Of a stretch of 64,000 bases of DNA, positions 23,271-33,944 are shown one piece after another. Position 1 is the first letter of the stretch; every line of letters begins with the position of its first letter. The translations under genes were made by a program, and so were the position numbers. The DNA comes from Antedon mediterranea (taxonomy: Eukaryota; Echinodermata; Crinoidea; Comatulida; Antedonidae), in NCBI RefSeq assembly GCF_964355755.1, contig NC_092674.1:28260001-28324000 (forward strand), read 5' to 3'. The notes beneath the pieces were generated by a model. It saw only the letters and a list, made by a program, of their open reading frames with translations, ran no database searches and was not told the origin of the DNA.

Positions 23271-26002
23271 CTGCAGGTCGTGTTGTTGGCGCAACTGACT
23301 GGACATTGCCTGTCAAGCCTTCTTGTACTGCTGCCCAAGCTAAGACATTTCCTGAGAACTTGCAGTCGGTGTATACGGAGTGGATCTCATTAGCAGTCAG
23401 AGCATAATCCCATATATTCAGCTGAAAAACATAAGCACATCATTTATTGTACAAGTGTTGTTGCTAACAAACATTAAGCTCATTCAAGCTTTGGATATCT
23501 ACCTGGGTAAGTTGGTGTCACAGACCAATTATTGGTAAAGTTGGGGGTAAATAATTAAGTCCACCTTAAGGCCTTATCTACACTATCTTTATGTGTCAAA
23601 AAAATGTGATGTGCCCATATATGAGCATGATGATGTCATATTACTACCATATTTAAGGATAGCTCTACCATAATTTTGGGACCACTCTTATTTATACTTT
23701 ATGTAAATGATCTAACAAAGCATGTAAATAGTGTACAGATTAGTATGTATGCAGATGATACAGCTCTTTACGTTGCATCTTCTGATATAAATGAAGTACT
23801 TGCAAAAATTAATGAAGATTTTAAAAAAATCAAATCATGGCTAGCAAGTAACAAGCTTAGTCTAAATGTAAATGTTTATATTAGCAAACATTGATCTAAA
23901 TTTAAACATAGACAATGTTCGGCTACAAAGAGTAAAAAGCTGTAAACATCTAGGTGTTGTTATTGATGAATATTTACTGTGGGATAAACAAATAGATAAT
24001 GTTAAAAGTAAAGTATTGCCAGGCTTGTACTACTTAAAAAAATCTTCAAATCTCGTCCCAAAACATGTATCTTGCTTAATGTATAATAGTATTATCTCTC
24101 CACAGTTTAACTAATATAATAATATAATATTGTGTGGGGCAAATCAAATAAAAAAAAATACTAATAAACTACAAATGCTACAAAACAGAGCAGCCAAAAT
24201 TATTACAAAAACAAGGAAATACGACTCAAGTACACAAGCCCTGCAAAACTTAAACTGGATAAATCTTAATACTCAACTACATAATAATGAAGCCAAAATG
24301 TTATATAAAATATTCCATAATCAAGCACCGTCATATCTAAACGAACTATTTACACCCAAACTAGACACATACAATACAAGATCAAAGGATGTATTAAAAT
24401 TGGATAAACCCAAAACAGAATATAAAAAAAAAAGTTTTTCATATCATGGTGCTAGTTTATGGAATACTCTAAAAAAACCAATGCAAAATGCCACAAATTT
24501 AAATACTTAAAAAAAATTATTGGTGTGATTTATTATTTATTTTGTACTCTTAGCATAAATGTAATTAAGGTTTCTGTTCATATATTTTTGTTCTCTAATT
24601 TGTTATTTTTAAAATTTGTTATTTTAAAATTTGTAATGTATTACTGTTAGTTGATCACGGCCTTGTAGAAGAACACCTTTATGGTGACACAAGCTTTTCC
24701 GTGTTAAAATAAAGTATTTATTATTATTATTATATATATGGGCACATCAAGTTTGATAGTGTATACAAGGCTAAAGTGGTTTGCATTAAAAACTTTGATA
24801 GCAGAAGAGAAATGTAAATGCAATGGTCCATTGGAAACTGAGAATCCTACAGACAATGTTACACTAGAGTCAAGAAAAAAAGAAAAAAAAAAAGAAAAAA
24901 GATGAAGACTAAACACAAGTTGTTCTTACCTGGTTTAGAGTACCAATAAATGCCTCATTGCGGACAAATGATCCTCCATAGCTATCCTGTTCCTGGCCTA
25001 CAACAAAGATTCCTCCTCCTTTGATGACATGGCCGGATTGAAGGCCAGTTCCCTGTTTTTGTAGTACATCATCCATGTAAATAAACCATGATCCGGATAG
25101 ACTTTCCCAGGTCAAAGCAATATGATGCCAAGCTGAGTTACTGTGAATATTAACATCAGTGTTTAGGGGAGGAGTAGATAAAATTAAGTTGCAAAGGGGC
25201 TCCATCTTGGTCCATTTGGTATCCTCTACAACTAGCTGTACTATGTAATTGCATTGGTTGGGATAAGGGTGTTGTGTTACAATTACATATGATTTTAGTG
25301 TGTTGCACATCTAAATAGTATATAAGTTAGTTTGAACTTAAATAATATACAAGACATTGTCCATTTTTAAGTTTGAACTTAAATACAATAGAACCTCTAT
25401 TAAGAAAACACTTTCTGGTCTAAAAGTGTCCCCTTACTTTTAGACCAGAAAGTGTTTTCTTAATAGAGGTGTCCCTGAATAGGGATTGGCCATAGTGTTA
25501 AAACATATATTGCCCCTCGTTTGTTAGAAAAGTGTGCTTTTACCTTTTGGGGTGTCCCCTTAATAGAGGTGTAACCTTAATGAAGTGTCCAGTTAAAGTG
25601 GTGTCCCCTTAATAGGGGTCTCTCCTTAATGGGTTGTCCCCTTAATGGGGGTCTATCTTTAATGGGGTGTCCCCTTAATAGGGGTGTCCCCTAAATAAAG
25701 CGTTCCAAAGTAGGTAATTAAGAGCAAGAAACCATACCTATTTGCTTGAACATATGTAAAAGCTGCCTCGCCATTGACATAGAAACTGAAACTATTGTAA
25801 TCTTGCAGCGTGAGTGCGTTGTCCACCACAACGCCCATGTCGTCCCTCGTTGAATACGATATCGGACAACCGTAGTTGTCTTTGTCTGCGGTTTTCATCC
25901 AAAATGTGATTGTAAACTCGTACAAGTCTGGGATGCCTCCTAACCGGCAATAGTTACTGACACTCGCTGACAGGAAATTTAAATCATAATTTGATGTCAG
26001 TT
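23271..26002 (-). CDS. Gene A exons 19-21: pentraxin/LamG-like domain
   Basis: Exons 25738-26002, 24930-25140 and 23271-23421 join in phases 1-2, 2-0 and 0-1. They encode a pentraxin domain of the SVEP1 kind: YEFTITFWMKTADKDNYGCP, VNGEAAFTYVQ, AWHHIALTW, GTGLQSGHVIKGGGIFVVGQ, EQDSYGG, FIGTLNQLNIWDYALTANEI, and the closing SGNVLAWAAVQEGLTGNV. I placed the exon 20 acceptor at 25141-25142, not at the longer open frame reaching 25310, because only the inner site restores phase and the normal pentraxin sequence (ANSNSAWHHIALTW). Introns carry the foldback at 25393-25470 and a LINE at 23655-24737. Confidence 0.85.
23573..23654. mobile_element. MITE-2 copy, left part, interrupted by a LINE
   Basis: Begins GGCCTTATCTACACTATC and breaks after TACTACCATATTT. 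The rest (GGGCACATCAAGTTTGATAG) resumes at about 24738 and ends near 24772. Confidence 0.75.
23655..24737 (+). pseudogene. 5'-truncated LINE reverse transcriptase, frameshifted
   Basis: It reads GPLLFILYVNDL and the catalytic YADDTALY in one frame (23676-23894), shifts frame for KHLGVVIDEYLLWDKQI (23872-24114), meets stops near 24112, and continues with LQNRAAKIITKTRKYD and SLWNTL to 24510. The 3' end is a TTA run (about 24718-24735). It is a jockey-superfamily (CR1/L2-like) 3' half, dead, and inserted within a MITE-2 copy. It is a different family from the LINE at 7608-10606. Confidence 0.8.
25380..25700. repeat. GTCCCCTTAATAGGGG-type repeat with a perfect 35-bp foldback
   Basis: Many variants of GTGTCCCCTTAATAGGGGTG follow one another. 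At its left end, 25393-25427 and 25436-25470 are perfect reverse complements of 35 bases separated by the 8 bases GTCCCCTT. Related sequence is at 27860-28015 and, in the other orientation, near 59930-59990. Confidence 0.75.
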
Positions 26003-26204
26003 CTGAAATGAAGAAAAAACAAAACATTGTAAATATAACAAGATTAGAAAATCTTAAGGCTGTGCAAACTTAGTTTTATTTATTTACTTCTTTTTTATAC
26101 AAGCCCGTAACCACAAGGGGTTTGAAGGTTTCAATGAAACTTTTTTTCTTAAAGTGTCCTTTTTAAACAAGAGAACAGCAGAAGTAAATCAGTAACTGAC
26201 TTAC

Positions 26205-27803
26205 CTGTCTCACAGAATGTTCCAGAAAATCCAGAAACACAACGGCAGAAAAATGCATTAGCTCTGTCCTCACAAACACCACCATTTTGACAGACTACAT
26301 TCTGGGTGGTGCATTCATCGATATTGACATCACATACAGCGCCAAGGAAACCCGGAGGACATGTACAAGTGAAAGCACCATTCGTGTTTAAGCACGTTCC
26401 ATTATTCTGACAGGGGGAGTCGTCGCACTCATTTTTATCTTGCTCGCAGCGTGGTCCTGTGTACCCTGGTGTACAGTAGCACGAGAAGCTCTATTAAAAA
26501 AAGATTTAATAACAGCAATTTAAAAACTGTCATAATATTTAATTAAATAATTTAGGCATTCTTAAGCCCTTTCTACACTATCAAACTTTATGGGACAAAA
26601 AAATTGTAGATGGAGACAACGATGTCATATCACTACCATATTTGGGTACATCAAAATTGTTTGTGAAACTAGTTTACTAGTAGACAGAGCTTTACATTGT
26701 TAAGGGAAGAGGGACATCAATGTTGTGATAGGTATGCAAATGATATATTAGAGGCACTACTTTAGCAATAAAAATTGGTTATTTATCATCTGTGCATCAT
26801 AGTAAAATAAAATACTATATTTAATGTACTAATATACATTAGTTCCTCCAGTAAGTAACTTACGTTAACTTCATCAATACAAGTAGCTCCATTAGTACAA
26901 TTATGTGTAATGCAATCATTGATATTAACAGCACAGTTTGTTCCTGTAAAACCGGATGCACATTGGCACGTGAAGGAGTTGACAGCATCGATACAGCGTC
27001 CACCATTGAGACATGCACCTATGAAAACAAGAGGTTATTGACAATGGTCTACTGAATGGTTTCCATCATACACATATTCATATGCTACAAATCTAAGGTT
27101 TTTTCATTTCATTTCAATCTTTATTTCGTTAAAAAGTAAAATATGAGTAAAATAAACAGACAATTAAAAATTACTAATGAAAATGGAACTAAAAAAACTT
27201 TAAAATTTGTAATTTATTATTTTATTTATTTATTATTTCTTTATACTGGGTAGAATCTTCAGTCAAAGACTGTTCTCCCAAAGGGCCTAGTTCTGGTTCA
27301 GTGGCTATGTGTGACAGCGGCTGTGTGCGTACTAGTACACCGGGCTAACCCCCTAATTGTCTCGAAAGATGTACTATGTTCTTTAAAGTGCACCTGAGCT
27401 AGATGTGTACACTAGACCTACAGTTTATAGTCCTTATCCGAGAAAATTCATTCTACCACTAGAACCATGAAGAAATATTTATATAAAAGGTAAACTTAAT
27501 GGGGATTTTTTTTAAATCTTTGAAAACTATATAATGTCCTTGATTCCATACCTGGTCCACAATCATTGATGTTTATCTGACAATTAATCCCTACGAATCC
27601 TACCGCACACACGCAGTAGTATGTGTTTGTTCCATCTAGACAACTGCCACCATTCATGCAAGGATTACTGAGACACTCATTGACGTTGAGGTCGCAAGTA
27701 GAACCATAAATTCCGGGAGAGCACGAACACTGGAATCCATCAACCGTGTCGGAACAAGTAGCGTTGTTTTTACACGGAGATAACACCAAACAAATGTCAA
27801 TAT
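26205..27803 (-). CDS. Gene A exons 16-18: about six EGF-like domains
   Basis: Exons 27552-27803 (phase 1-1), 26864-27018 (1-0) and 26205-26490 (0-1). They encode consecutive EGF domains: SPCKNNATCSDTVDGFQCSC, a cbEGF with VNECLSNPCMNGGSC, GINCQININDC joined across an intron to GACLNGGRC, NINDCITHNC joined across an intron to SFSCYC, NECDDSPCQNNGTC, and NIDECTTQNVVCQNGGVC. Several carry the D/N-x-D/N-E calcium-binding start. The last ends GFSGTFCET before the pentraxin exon, the same order as in SVEP1. Confidence 0.85.
26565..26693. mobile_element. MITE-2 copy
   Basis: Inverted ends CCTTTCTACACTATC and GTAGACAGAGCTTTA with the TGATGTCATATCACTACCAT core, in the intron between gene A exons 17 and 18. 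Confidence 0.75.
27220..27475 (-). repeat. SINE-1 copy, body only
   Basis: Minus strand carries GGATAAGGACTATAAACTGT and the TAGGGGGTTAGCCCGGTGTA block of SINE-1. The tRNA-like head is missing or decayed. Confidence 0.6.
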
Positions 27804-28112
27804 CTGAAATTATTAATATAAAATATCGTAAAAATTACCTAACAAAAACCTTTTAAATACAACAGCACCTTTATTAAAGAGATAGCTTTGAATTGTCTCC
27901 TTAGTAGGGGTGTCCCTTAAGTATGGTTTTATCCATAGTGTTAAAATGTACATTTTCCTTTATTCATTTCAGAAGTAAGCGTCCCCTTAATAGGGGTGTC
28001 CCTGAATAGGGATATCACAAAGAAGAGATCTACGTATAAAAAAAAAAGTTTCAGTAACCTGAAAAAGCATGATGGTGTCGTATAATTTAACTATTCTACG
28101 GCCAAAACTCAC

Positions 28113-29920
28113 CTGCGCATTCCGAAGATGATGCCGCACCTTTAGCAGAGGTTGTAAATCCTTGTTGACAAGAATCGCATGACCTCTGACCTTCGTTGGA
28201 TTGGTATTCACCAAGAGGGCAGAGTTCGCACGGTTCATAACCAGTTCGAGAGTAGTGTCCAGCTTGACAAGCAACTAAAATTAGAATAAATATTGTTTAC
28301 TCAATGATGGCATTATGGAAACTCGTCCTGTAAATGAGAGGTTGCTGGTTTAAATCTTAAATCAAGAAAGTCTTAAAACTTAAAACTTGGGCTGGTATCA
28401 ATCTTTCTGCTTACATCAATATAATTATGAAAAGTACAGTAAATAGTTCTCTAAATTTTAAGGAATGGACTTCCCCATCTAGGATTTAAGGAACAAATCC
28501 GGCAAAACAAGTTGCTTAGGCTAATTTTAAAAATGACATTAGCAAGATAAATTAACTTACAAAAGGTTAAGATGATTTTTTTTTCTGATAATCTGACCCC
28601 TGACATTTTGGACCAACAGAAAGTCAGGTTTAGGAGAGTTAATTGCAACATGTAATAGGGAGGTTTAGCAATCTTACGAATACGATAACGAAAACGTCAC
28701 GCACACGTATTCGTTTTTCGTTAGTCAGCAAAAATTTGTTTCACATGGCAACAAAATATTGAGGGCGCCGTCCAAAATATGACTGCGGTAAGTTTGAGCG
28801 AAGCGCATGTACGTGTTGCTTGGCTGCCTAGGCCTAGCGTAACATCAAAGCGAGTGAGGACTTTAAAAACTGCTATTTATCAAAATTGACCTGGCATTTT
28901 AGTAAATTACTTTAGTAAATTACTTTCAATAAAAGTATAATTATATTATAATCATGAATCATTCCTGATTCAAATGCAAAATGTGCAAAATAGATCAAAA
29001 ACTAAACTCGCTTTGTAGTTACGAATATGACTGGTGATATTCGTCAACACGAATACGCTTTACGAATATGAAATAGGGATCAGCTTAAAAGTTTCACAAA
29101 TGTGTGACTTATCCGTTTTCGTTATCGTATTCGTAAGGTTGCGAAACCTCCCTATTAACTGGAAGAAAATTGCTGAAATGCCTAACAAGTTTGAATGATA
29201 GTTGCTCACCTGTGCAGTCTAATGCAGACGTAGTTCCAACATTCCACGTTGTCAAACCATCTGGACATCCTGCACACATCGTAAATCTTGGATTTGGTTG
29301 GAAAAAGCCTTTCATGCAGGCAACACAGGGTTTTAACCCACTTGAAGACGACGTTCCTGGTTCACAAGGTTCTGGTAATCAACAACAGAAAAAAATAAAA
29401 AAATAAAATAGAGAAATGCGATTTTGATCGAGAAGTAAATGTAAAGTTTCAATGGCAATAGCTTTGATATCAATCAAGAAAACATCTTTTAGGTATTAGG
29501 AATTTAGGTAGAAGATTTAAAAAATGAGTGATTGCTGTTATTAAATAATAACACAATTGTTTTTTTAATGGAAATACAAATTTATGTTAAAAATAATTGA
29601 AACAATTATTATAAAAAAATTTAATTATAAATATTTTTTTTTTCTTTTCCAAAATCAATAAAAAAAAATTCAAAAAAATAAAGAGACTAATAAATTTAGT
29701 TACAATTAGAAACAAAGTTTTTTTTAAGTCGTAATATTGACAATACTGTTTCTCTTACCTCTGCATTCAGACAATTGTTTAGTTTTAGTTGTCAGTGTAT
29801 ATCTATTGTTTGGGCACACTTTGCATGTAGTCTGTGCTTCTATATCTTGATACATGTCAATTGGACAATCTTCGCAAATTTCAGATCCAACATCAAAAAA
29901 TGTTCCAACGGGACAGCTTA
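28113..29920 (-). CDS. Gene A exons 13-15: three cysteine-rich GCC2/GCC3 repeats
   Basis: Three symmetric phase 1-1 exons of exactly 162 bases each: 29759-29920, 29210-29371 and 28113-28274. They encode units such as SCPVGTFFDVGSEICEDCPI with MYQDIEAQTTCKVCP, then a unit with GLKPCVACMKGFFQPN, then CQAGHYSRTGYEPCELCPLG with SCDSCQQGFTTS. This is the GCC2_GCC3 (ephrin-receptor-like) module found in SVEP1. The intron between the last two holds a MITE-3 copy. Confidence 0.85.
28658..29155. mobile_element. MITE-3 copy
   Basis: Full-length with both inverted ends (AGGGAGGTTTAGCAATC at left; GCGAAACCTCCCTATT at right), same orientation as 5667-6170. Confidence 0.85.
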
Positions 29921-30179
29921 CTGTAAAACAAATAGTCAAAAAGTAAAGAATTATATATCATACAAATATAAATAATATTTATTTTAGGCACATGTGGCCA
30001 ACGATTTAAGTCAGGTCTCGAACAGGCATGGTCCAACCACCCTCTAAAATTTGCGCCGTATTCGAGATTTGATGTCATTTTCAAGAGGGGCTTATAGGCA
30101 TGCCTAGCCTCGACTCCTTATCCAGAAAATGCTGAGCTCCGGAAATAAGTAAGTAAACAAGGATTACCAATAGTAAATT

Positions 30180-30475
30180 CATTTCTATCAGATACTGTAT
30201 GGGCTATTTGTGAACCAGTTCACTGGGGCAACTCCCTGCTCGTCTCTCTTAAAGTGCACATAATTGTGTACACTGGACCTACGGTTTATAGTCCTTATCC
30301 GAGAAGACTTGTTCCACCACCAGAACTAGGAGCGAGACGGCCAAAAACCCATGCCAATATTGTTGGATCCTCCTGGTGGTCCCTTTTATCTTTAAAAATA
30401 TGTTTTACTCCTTGTTTGTTTATGAGGTGAATAAAGAGAAATTAACAGCGCCTCTGCCTTAAACGCTCAGCTAAA
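30180..30475 (-). repeat. SINE-1 copy
   Basis: Minus strand: tRNA-like head remnant (AGCTGAGCGTTTAAGGCAG), box-B area, then the GGATAAGGACTATAAACCGT body. It lies in the intron upstream of gene A exon 13. Confidence 0.65.
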
Positions 30476-30607
30476 CTAGTTCGACATACAAAGTGTGATG
30501 TACGTGCCCAAATATGGTAGTGATATGACAACATTGTGTCCATATATGGGCAAATTTTGTTGTCACATGGGTAATGGTTGGTTATAAATAAATCAATTAA
30601 CACTAAC

Positions 30608-30827
30608 CACAACTCAGATTCCTTAGAACCTGTCCAACATCGCAATCAATTGTAATCTCTGACATCACAATATCCTGACTGGTTTCTGGAGCCAGAATGT
30701 CACCATCCAGTGGGATTGATAGGTTACCTGTTGTCACTAACTTTTGTATTGTGTTCACATATTCTTGTAGGGCACCGGTGACATCTATTTCAGTTTCATC
30801 CGGCATGTTGCCCGACATCTTTTGTTG
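30608..30827 (-). CDS. Gene A exon 12: linker module
   Basis: Phase 0-1 exon of 220 bases. It encodes a mostly acidic stretch (PDETEIDVTGALQEYVNTIQ, LDGDILAPETSQD, ITIDCDVGQVLRNLSC) with two cysteines at the end. It sits between the polybasic-site module and the GCC2/GCC3 repeats, as the linker preceding these repeats does in SVEP1. No named domain recognised. Confidence 0.7.
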
Positions 30828-31464
30828 CTGTGGACAAAATAGTTCATCATTTACATACAGTACTGACTACATATCATATACCAAGCCCACACATTTTACA
30901 CGGGTGTGAAAAACGCGTGACTCGCGTGTAATTAGGTACTAACAATACTGTCCATATTCACTCATGCATTACTGCATTGAGTAATTCAACTGCAGCGAAC
31001 TGTATTTATAATTTGTTGATGTTTTGTTCATATATATTATTATCATCAAACAGACAATAACTGGAATTACAGTACAGGATAACAGCATTTTATTTAACAA
31101 AATATAGGCCTATTTGAAATAAAAAATCGATTTATTTATCATAGTGCAATCATGGAGGTAAAAACCTCCATGAATCATGATGCAATCTGTGATTGAAAAT
31201 ACTAGGCCTAGTTAGTAGGCCTACTACCGGGATCGGAGTACAGTACTACTATTCTAGGCTTTCAGGGTTTGTTTATATATATTTTTAAGTCATATTTATT
31301 AAGTATTTGAGAAAACTCATTAAAAAAAACAAGGTAGAAAAGACCCAACAATATCTTTCAAAACACGATCGTTGCTGGTGGCCGAATGACGTACTTTCTG
31401 TACGCACCACGTTGTAGAGTTCATCCATTGAGTACACACAGTAATTGCTAGGCCAGATAATAAC

Positions 31465-31795
31465 ATAAAGGTTTTACCATTCCCCGTCGGGGAGGAAAAC
31501 ATTTATATAGTATTACAACGCCAGTATTGACATGCATGTATTTAGCGCGGTAACTAATGTACACCCCTGTTACGGACTGGACCATTAATCGCTCCACGAA
31601 ACCACGTTGGAGCGATTCTCCTCCGCACACAGCCAGAGCGAGAGAGAAGCGAGGTCGAATAAATACAAGTTTTTACCATTTCCCGTCCAGGGGAAATCAG
31701 TTCTCTTATAATTACAGCCCCGATACCGTGCGCATATGTTTACGTTGATATTATTTAATTGCACACCTCATTTTGGACTGTACCATTTTCGGAAC
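31465..31795. repeat. Imperfect direct repeat, period about 205 bp
   Basis: Two related blocks start AAGGTTTTACCATTCCCCGTC (31469) and AAGTTTTTACCATTTCCCGTC (31672) and continue through similar ATTACA..CC..TATTG-ATGT segments. Position: intron between gene A exons 11 and 12. The rest of that 1.8 kb intron shows nothing I can name. Confidence 0.5.
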
Positions 31796-32828
31796 CTTGT
31801 TTTGTTTTCATTATAAACATGGGCTGATGTCAGACAAATATCTGCTTTAAACGTCAATTTAGCAACTTATTAAGTCGTTTCATAAGCAGAGAATGTATAA
31901 AGCAAGTATACAATGCAGACATGTTAGATAGAAATATACTAAAAGACATGTAATAAACGTGTTAGAAGAACGTAATAATTGTACTTTCTACACCGAGCGG
32001 CGGAAAACCCATTCACAGTCACAGTTATTTGAGCGAATACTGTACTTGGCCTAAAACACTAGCGCTGTATTTTAATTTAAATATTTGGCTTACGGTTACG
32101 AAAATACAGGGAAACATCATTTTATAATTTTACTATTATTAGGCTATTTATTGACCTATTAAAGATCGCTAAATATGTTTTTTTTTGTGGGGGGCTTAGG
32201 TACAGTAGCTCTCTATTCTAGCCTCCCTGTTGTACACTTCTCACTGTACGCCTCACATTATATAAAATAATACGACGTGAACTCTAAACAAAACCCCGAT
32301 GAAAAACAATTTACATGAATTCTATAAACCTTCTTATTTATTGTTTGCCTAAACAATAGAGAAAAAATAAACTTTGTTACATACAGTAACGGGCGGGTTC
32401 AGATTACCTAAATATGATGGTAGAGGCCTAAACAATAGAAACAAAACAAACTGATACCCACGTGTGTGTTGTCACGGGCGTCGTACCGGGAGTTCCATAT
32501 TTTACCAGTAAAAAGCTACAAAGTGATGACGTCATGGTCCACACGGCAAATACAGGCACGCGGCAATTACACATATTTTACACGCGCGACAAACGCGGGT
32601 TATGGTACATGATTTGTAGTCAGTACTGTAAATAGTATTAAACGTTTTAAACCAATTCACCACTAAAGTGTATGATGGGCTACCCTTAAAGTGAAATCTT
32701 AAATTGACTTAAGTGAAAAAAAATAATGCATCCCGGCAAAGTTATAGCTACAATTACCTTTATACCGTATGTAAACATCAACAACAAACTAAATTACGAT
32801 AAAAAAAAAACAACATTTCAAGTTTTAC

Positions 32829-33127
32829 CTGGGCTGCACTGCCACTGACCGTTGCCGTGGCATTGACGGTAATCACGTACTGGACAACTTGACGCCTTCT
32901 TCGTTTTGATGACCCGACAGCGCCAGCACTGTCAGCTCCACAGTACACATTCACGTTTTCCACTTTACACGTGTCGGGATCGTTACAGAGACCAGGAAAG
33001 ATTGCATTCAAATCTTGAAACTGACTGATCAAGTTATTTTGGATTTCTAGTTTTCCTTCTGGTGATGCGCAATGGTCAGCATAGTACTGGACACTCAGAT
33101 CAACATTAGCATTTGATGGAACCATTA
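32829..33127 (-). CDS. Gene A exon 11: module ending in a polybasic RRRR site
   Basis: Phase 1-0 exon of 299 bases. The conserved part (VPSNANVDLSVQYYADHC, KLEIQNNLISQFQDLN, CNDPDTCKVENVNVYC) occurs also in gene B twice. The second part, found only here, has SSKRRRRQVVQYVITVNATA. The KRRRR run fits a furin-type convertase site, and the following alternating hydrophobic strand suggests that two chains might remain associated (inference). No named domain recognised. Confidence 0.75.
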
Positions 33128-33563
33128 CTATTTAAAAAATTAATAAAAGTAAATTAGCCTGCTTGAAAAAATGAGAAATATTCATTGTAGAGTGGGGTTT
33201 TTTTTTTTTACTTTTCCTGTGATTTGACAAAAATAATATAAAAATAATAATTTAAAATACAGAAATACATTAGGTCTATTTAGAAGCATTCAATTTACCA
33301 CTGCTTAGGATCTAGTTAATGTAAATTAATTGTGTGCATATGAGGGTATTTGGCTATGTGGGGATTCTAGGCCACATCATAACTGACGACGCAATATACG
33401 TCGCAAAGCAAAAGCTCCTTATTTTAATGGTAGTAATCTTTTATATATTATATTTATATAATATTTTTTTTTAATTTATAATATATTTCATACATAATTT
33501 AACTTTACAAACATTATTAAGAATAAATTAAATAAAAAATAAAATTAAATAAATTAAACCTAC

Positions 33564-33794
33564 CAGAACAATCTGGCCATGGAATTACAAACTCCATTGT
33601 GGAATCTCTTGTAAATGATGGAAACAAAACCCATGCTGGCGTAGCACCAGTGGTAGAGCAGTAGTACAATTCCTCTGGCGTGCGTGAAAAGTCAAAATCC
33701 TTCTGACAGGAAGCGGTGCAGAATTGACCTCCAAGCCAAGTCTCACAAGCGAGAGCTCCATTCAGAGGAGAGGGATGGAATGGGCATGAATATT
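33564..33794 (-). CDS. Gene A exon 10: Sushi-like domain
   Basis: Symmetric phase 1-1 exon of 231 bases encoding a CCP-like unit: YSCPFHPSPLNGALACETW, GQFCTASCQKDFDFSRTP, ELYYC, PSFTRDSTMEF, IPWPDCS. The order HYR-HYR-Sushi-like is repeated in gene B, where two paralogous exons lie at 52259-52489 and 55888-56106. Confidence 0.8.
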
Positions 33795-33944
33795 CTACAA
33801 AAAATGGTCATTTAATAACTATTAACAGTTCATAAATATAATTACTGTAATTTTTTTAATTATACTTTTAATGAAATATATTTGTACTATTTTTCATATT
33901 TTTATATTGGAAAAAATAAATTAAAATTTTGAATCTGTAACAGT

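Noticed and set aside
25141-25310. Longer pentraxin exon using the open frame to 25310
   Set aside because: An acceptor at 25311-25312 would give the wrong phase after the preceding exon (phase 2) and add about 57 residues foreign to pentraxins. The acceptor at 25141-25142 restores both frame and domain.
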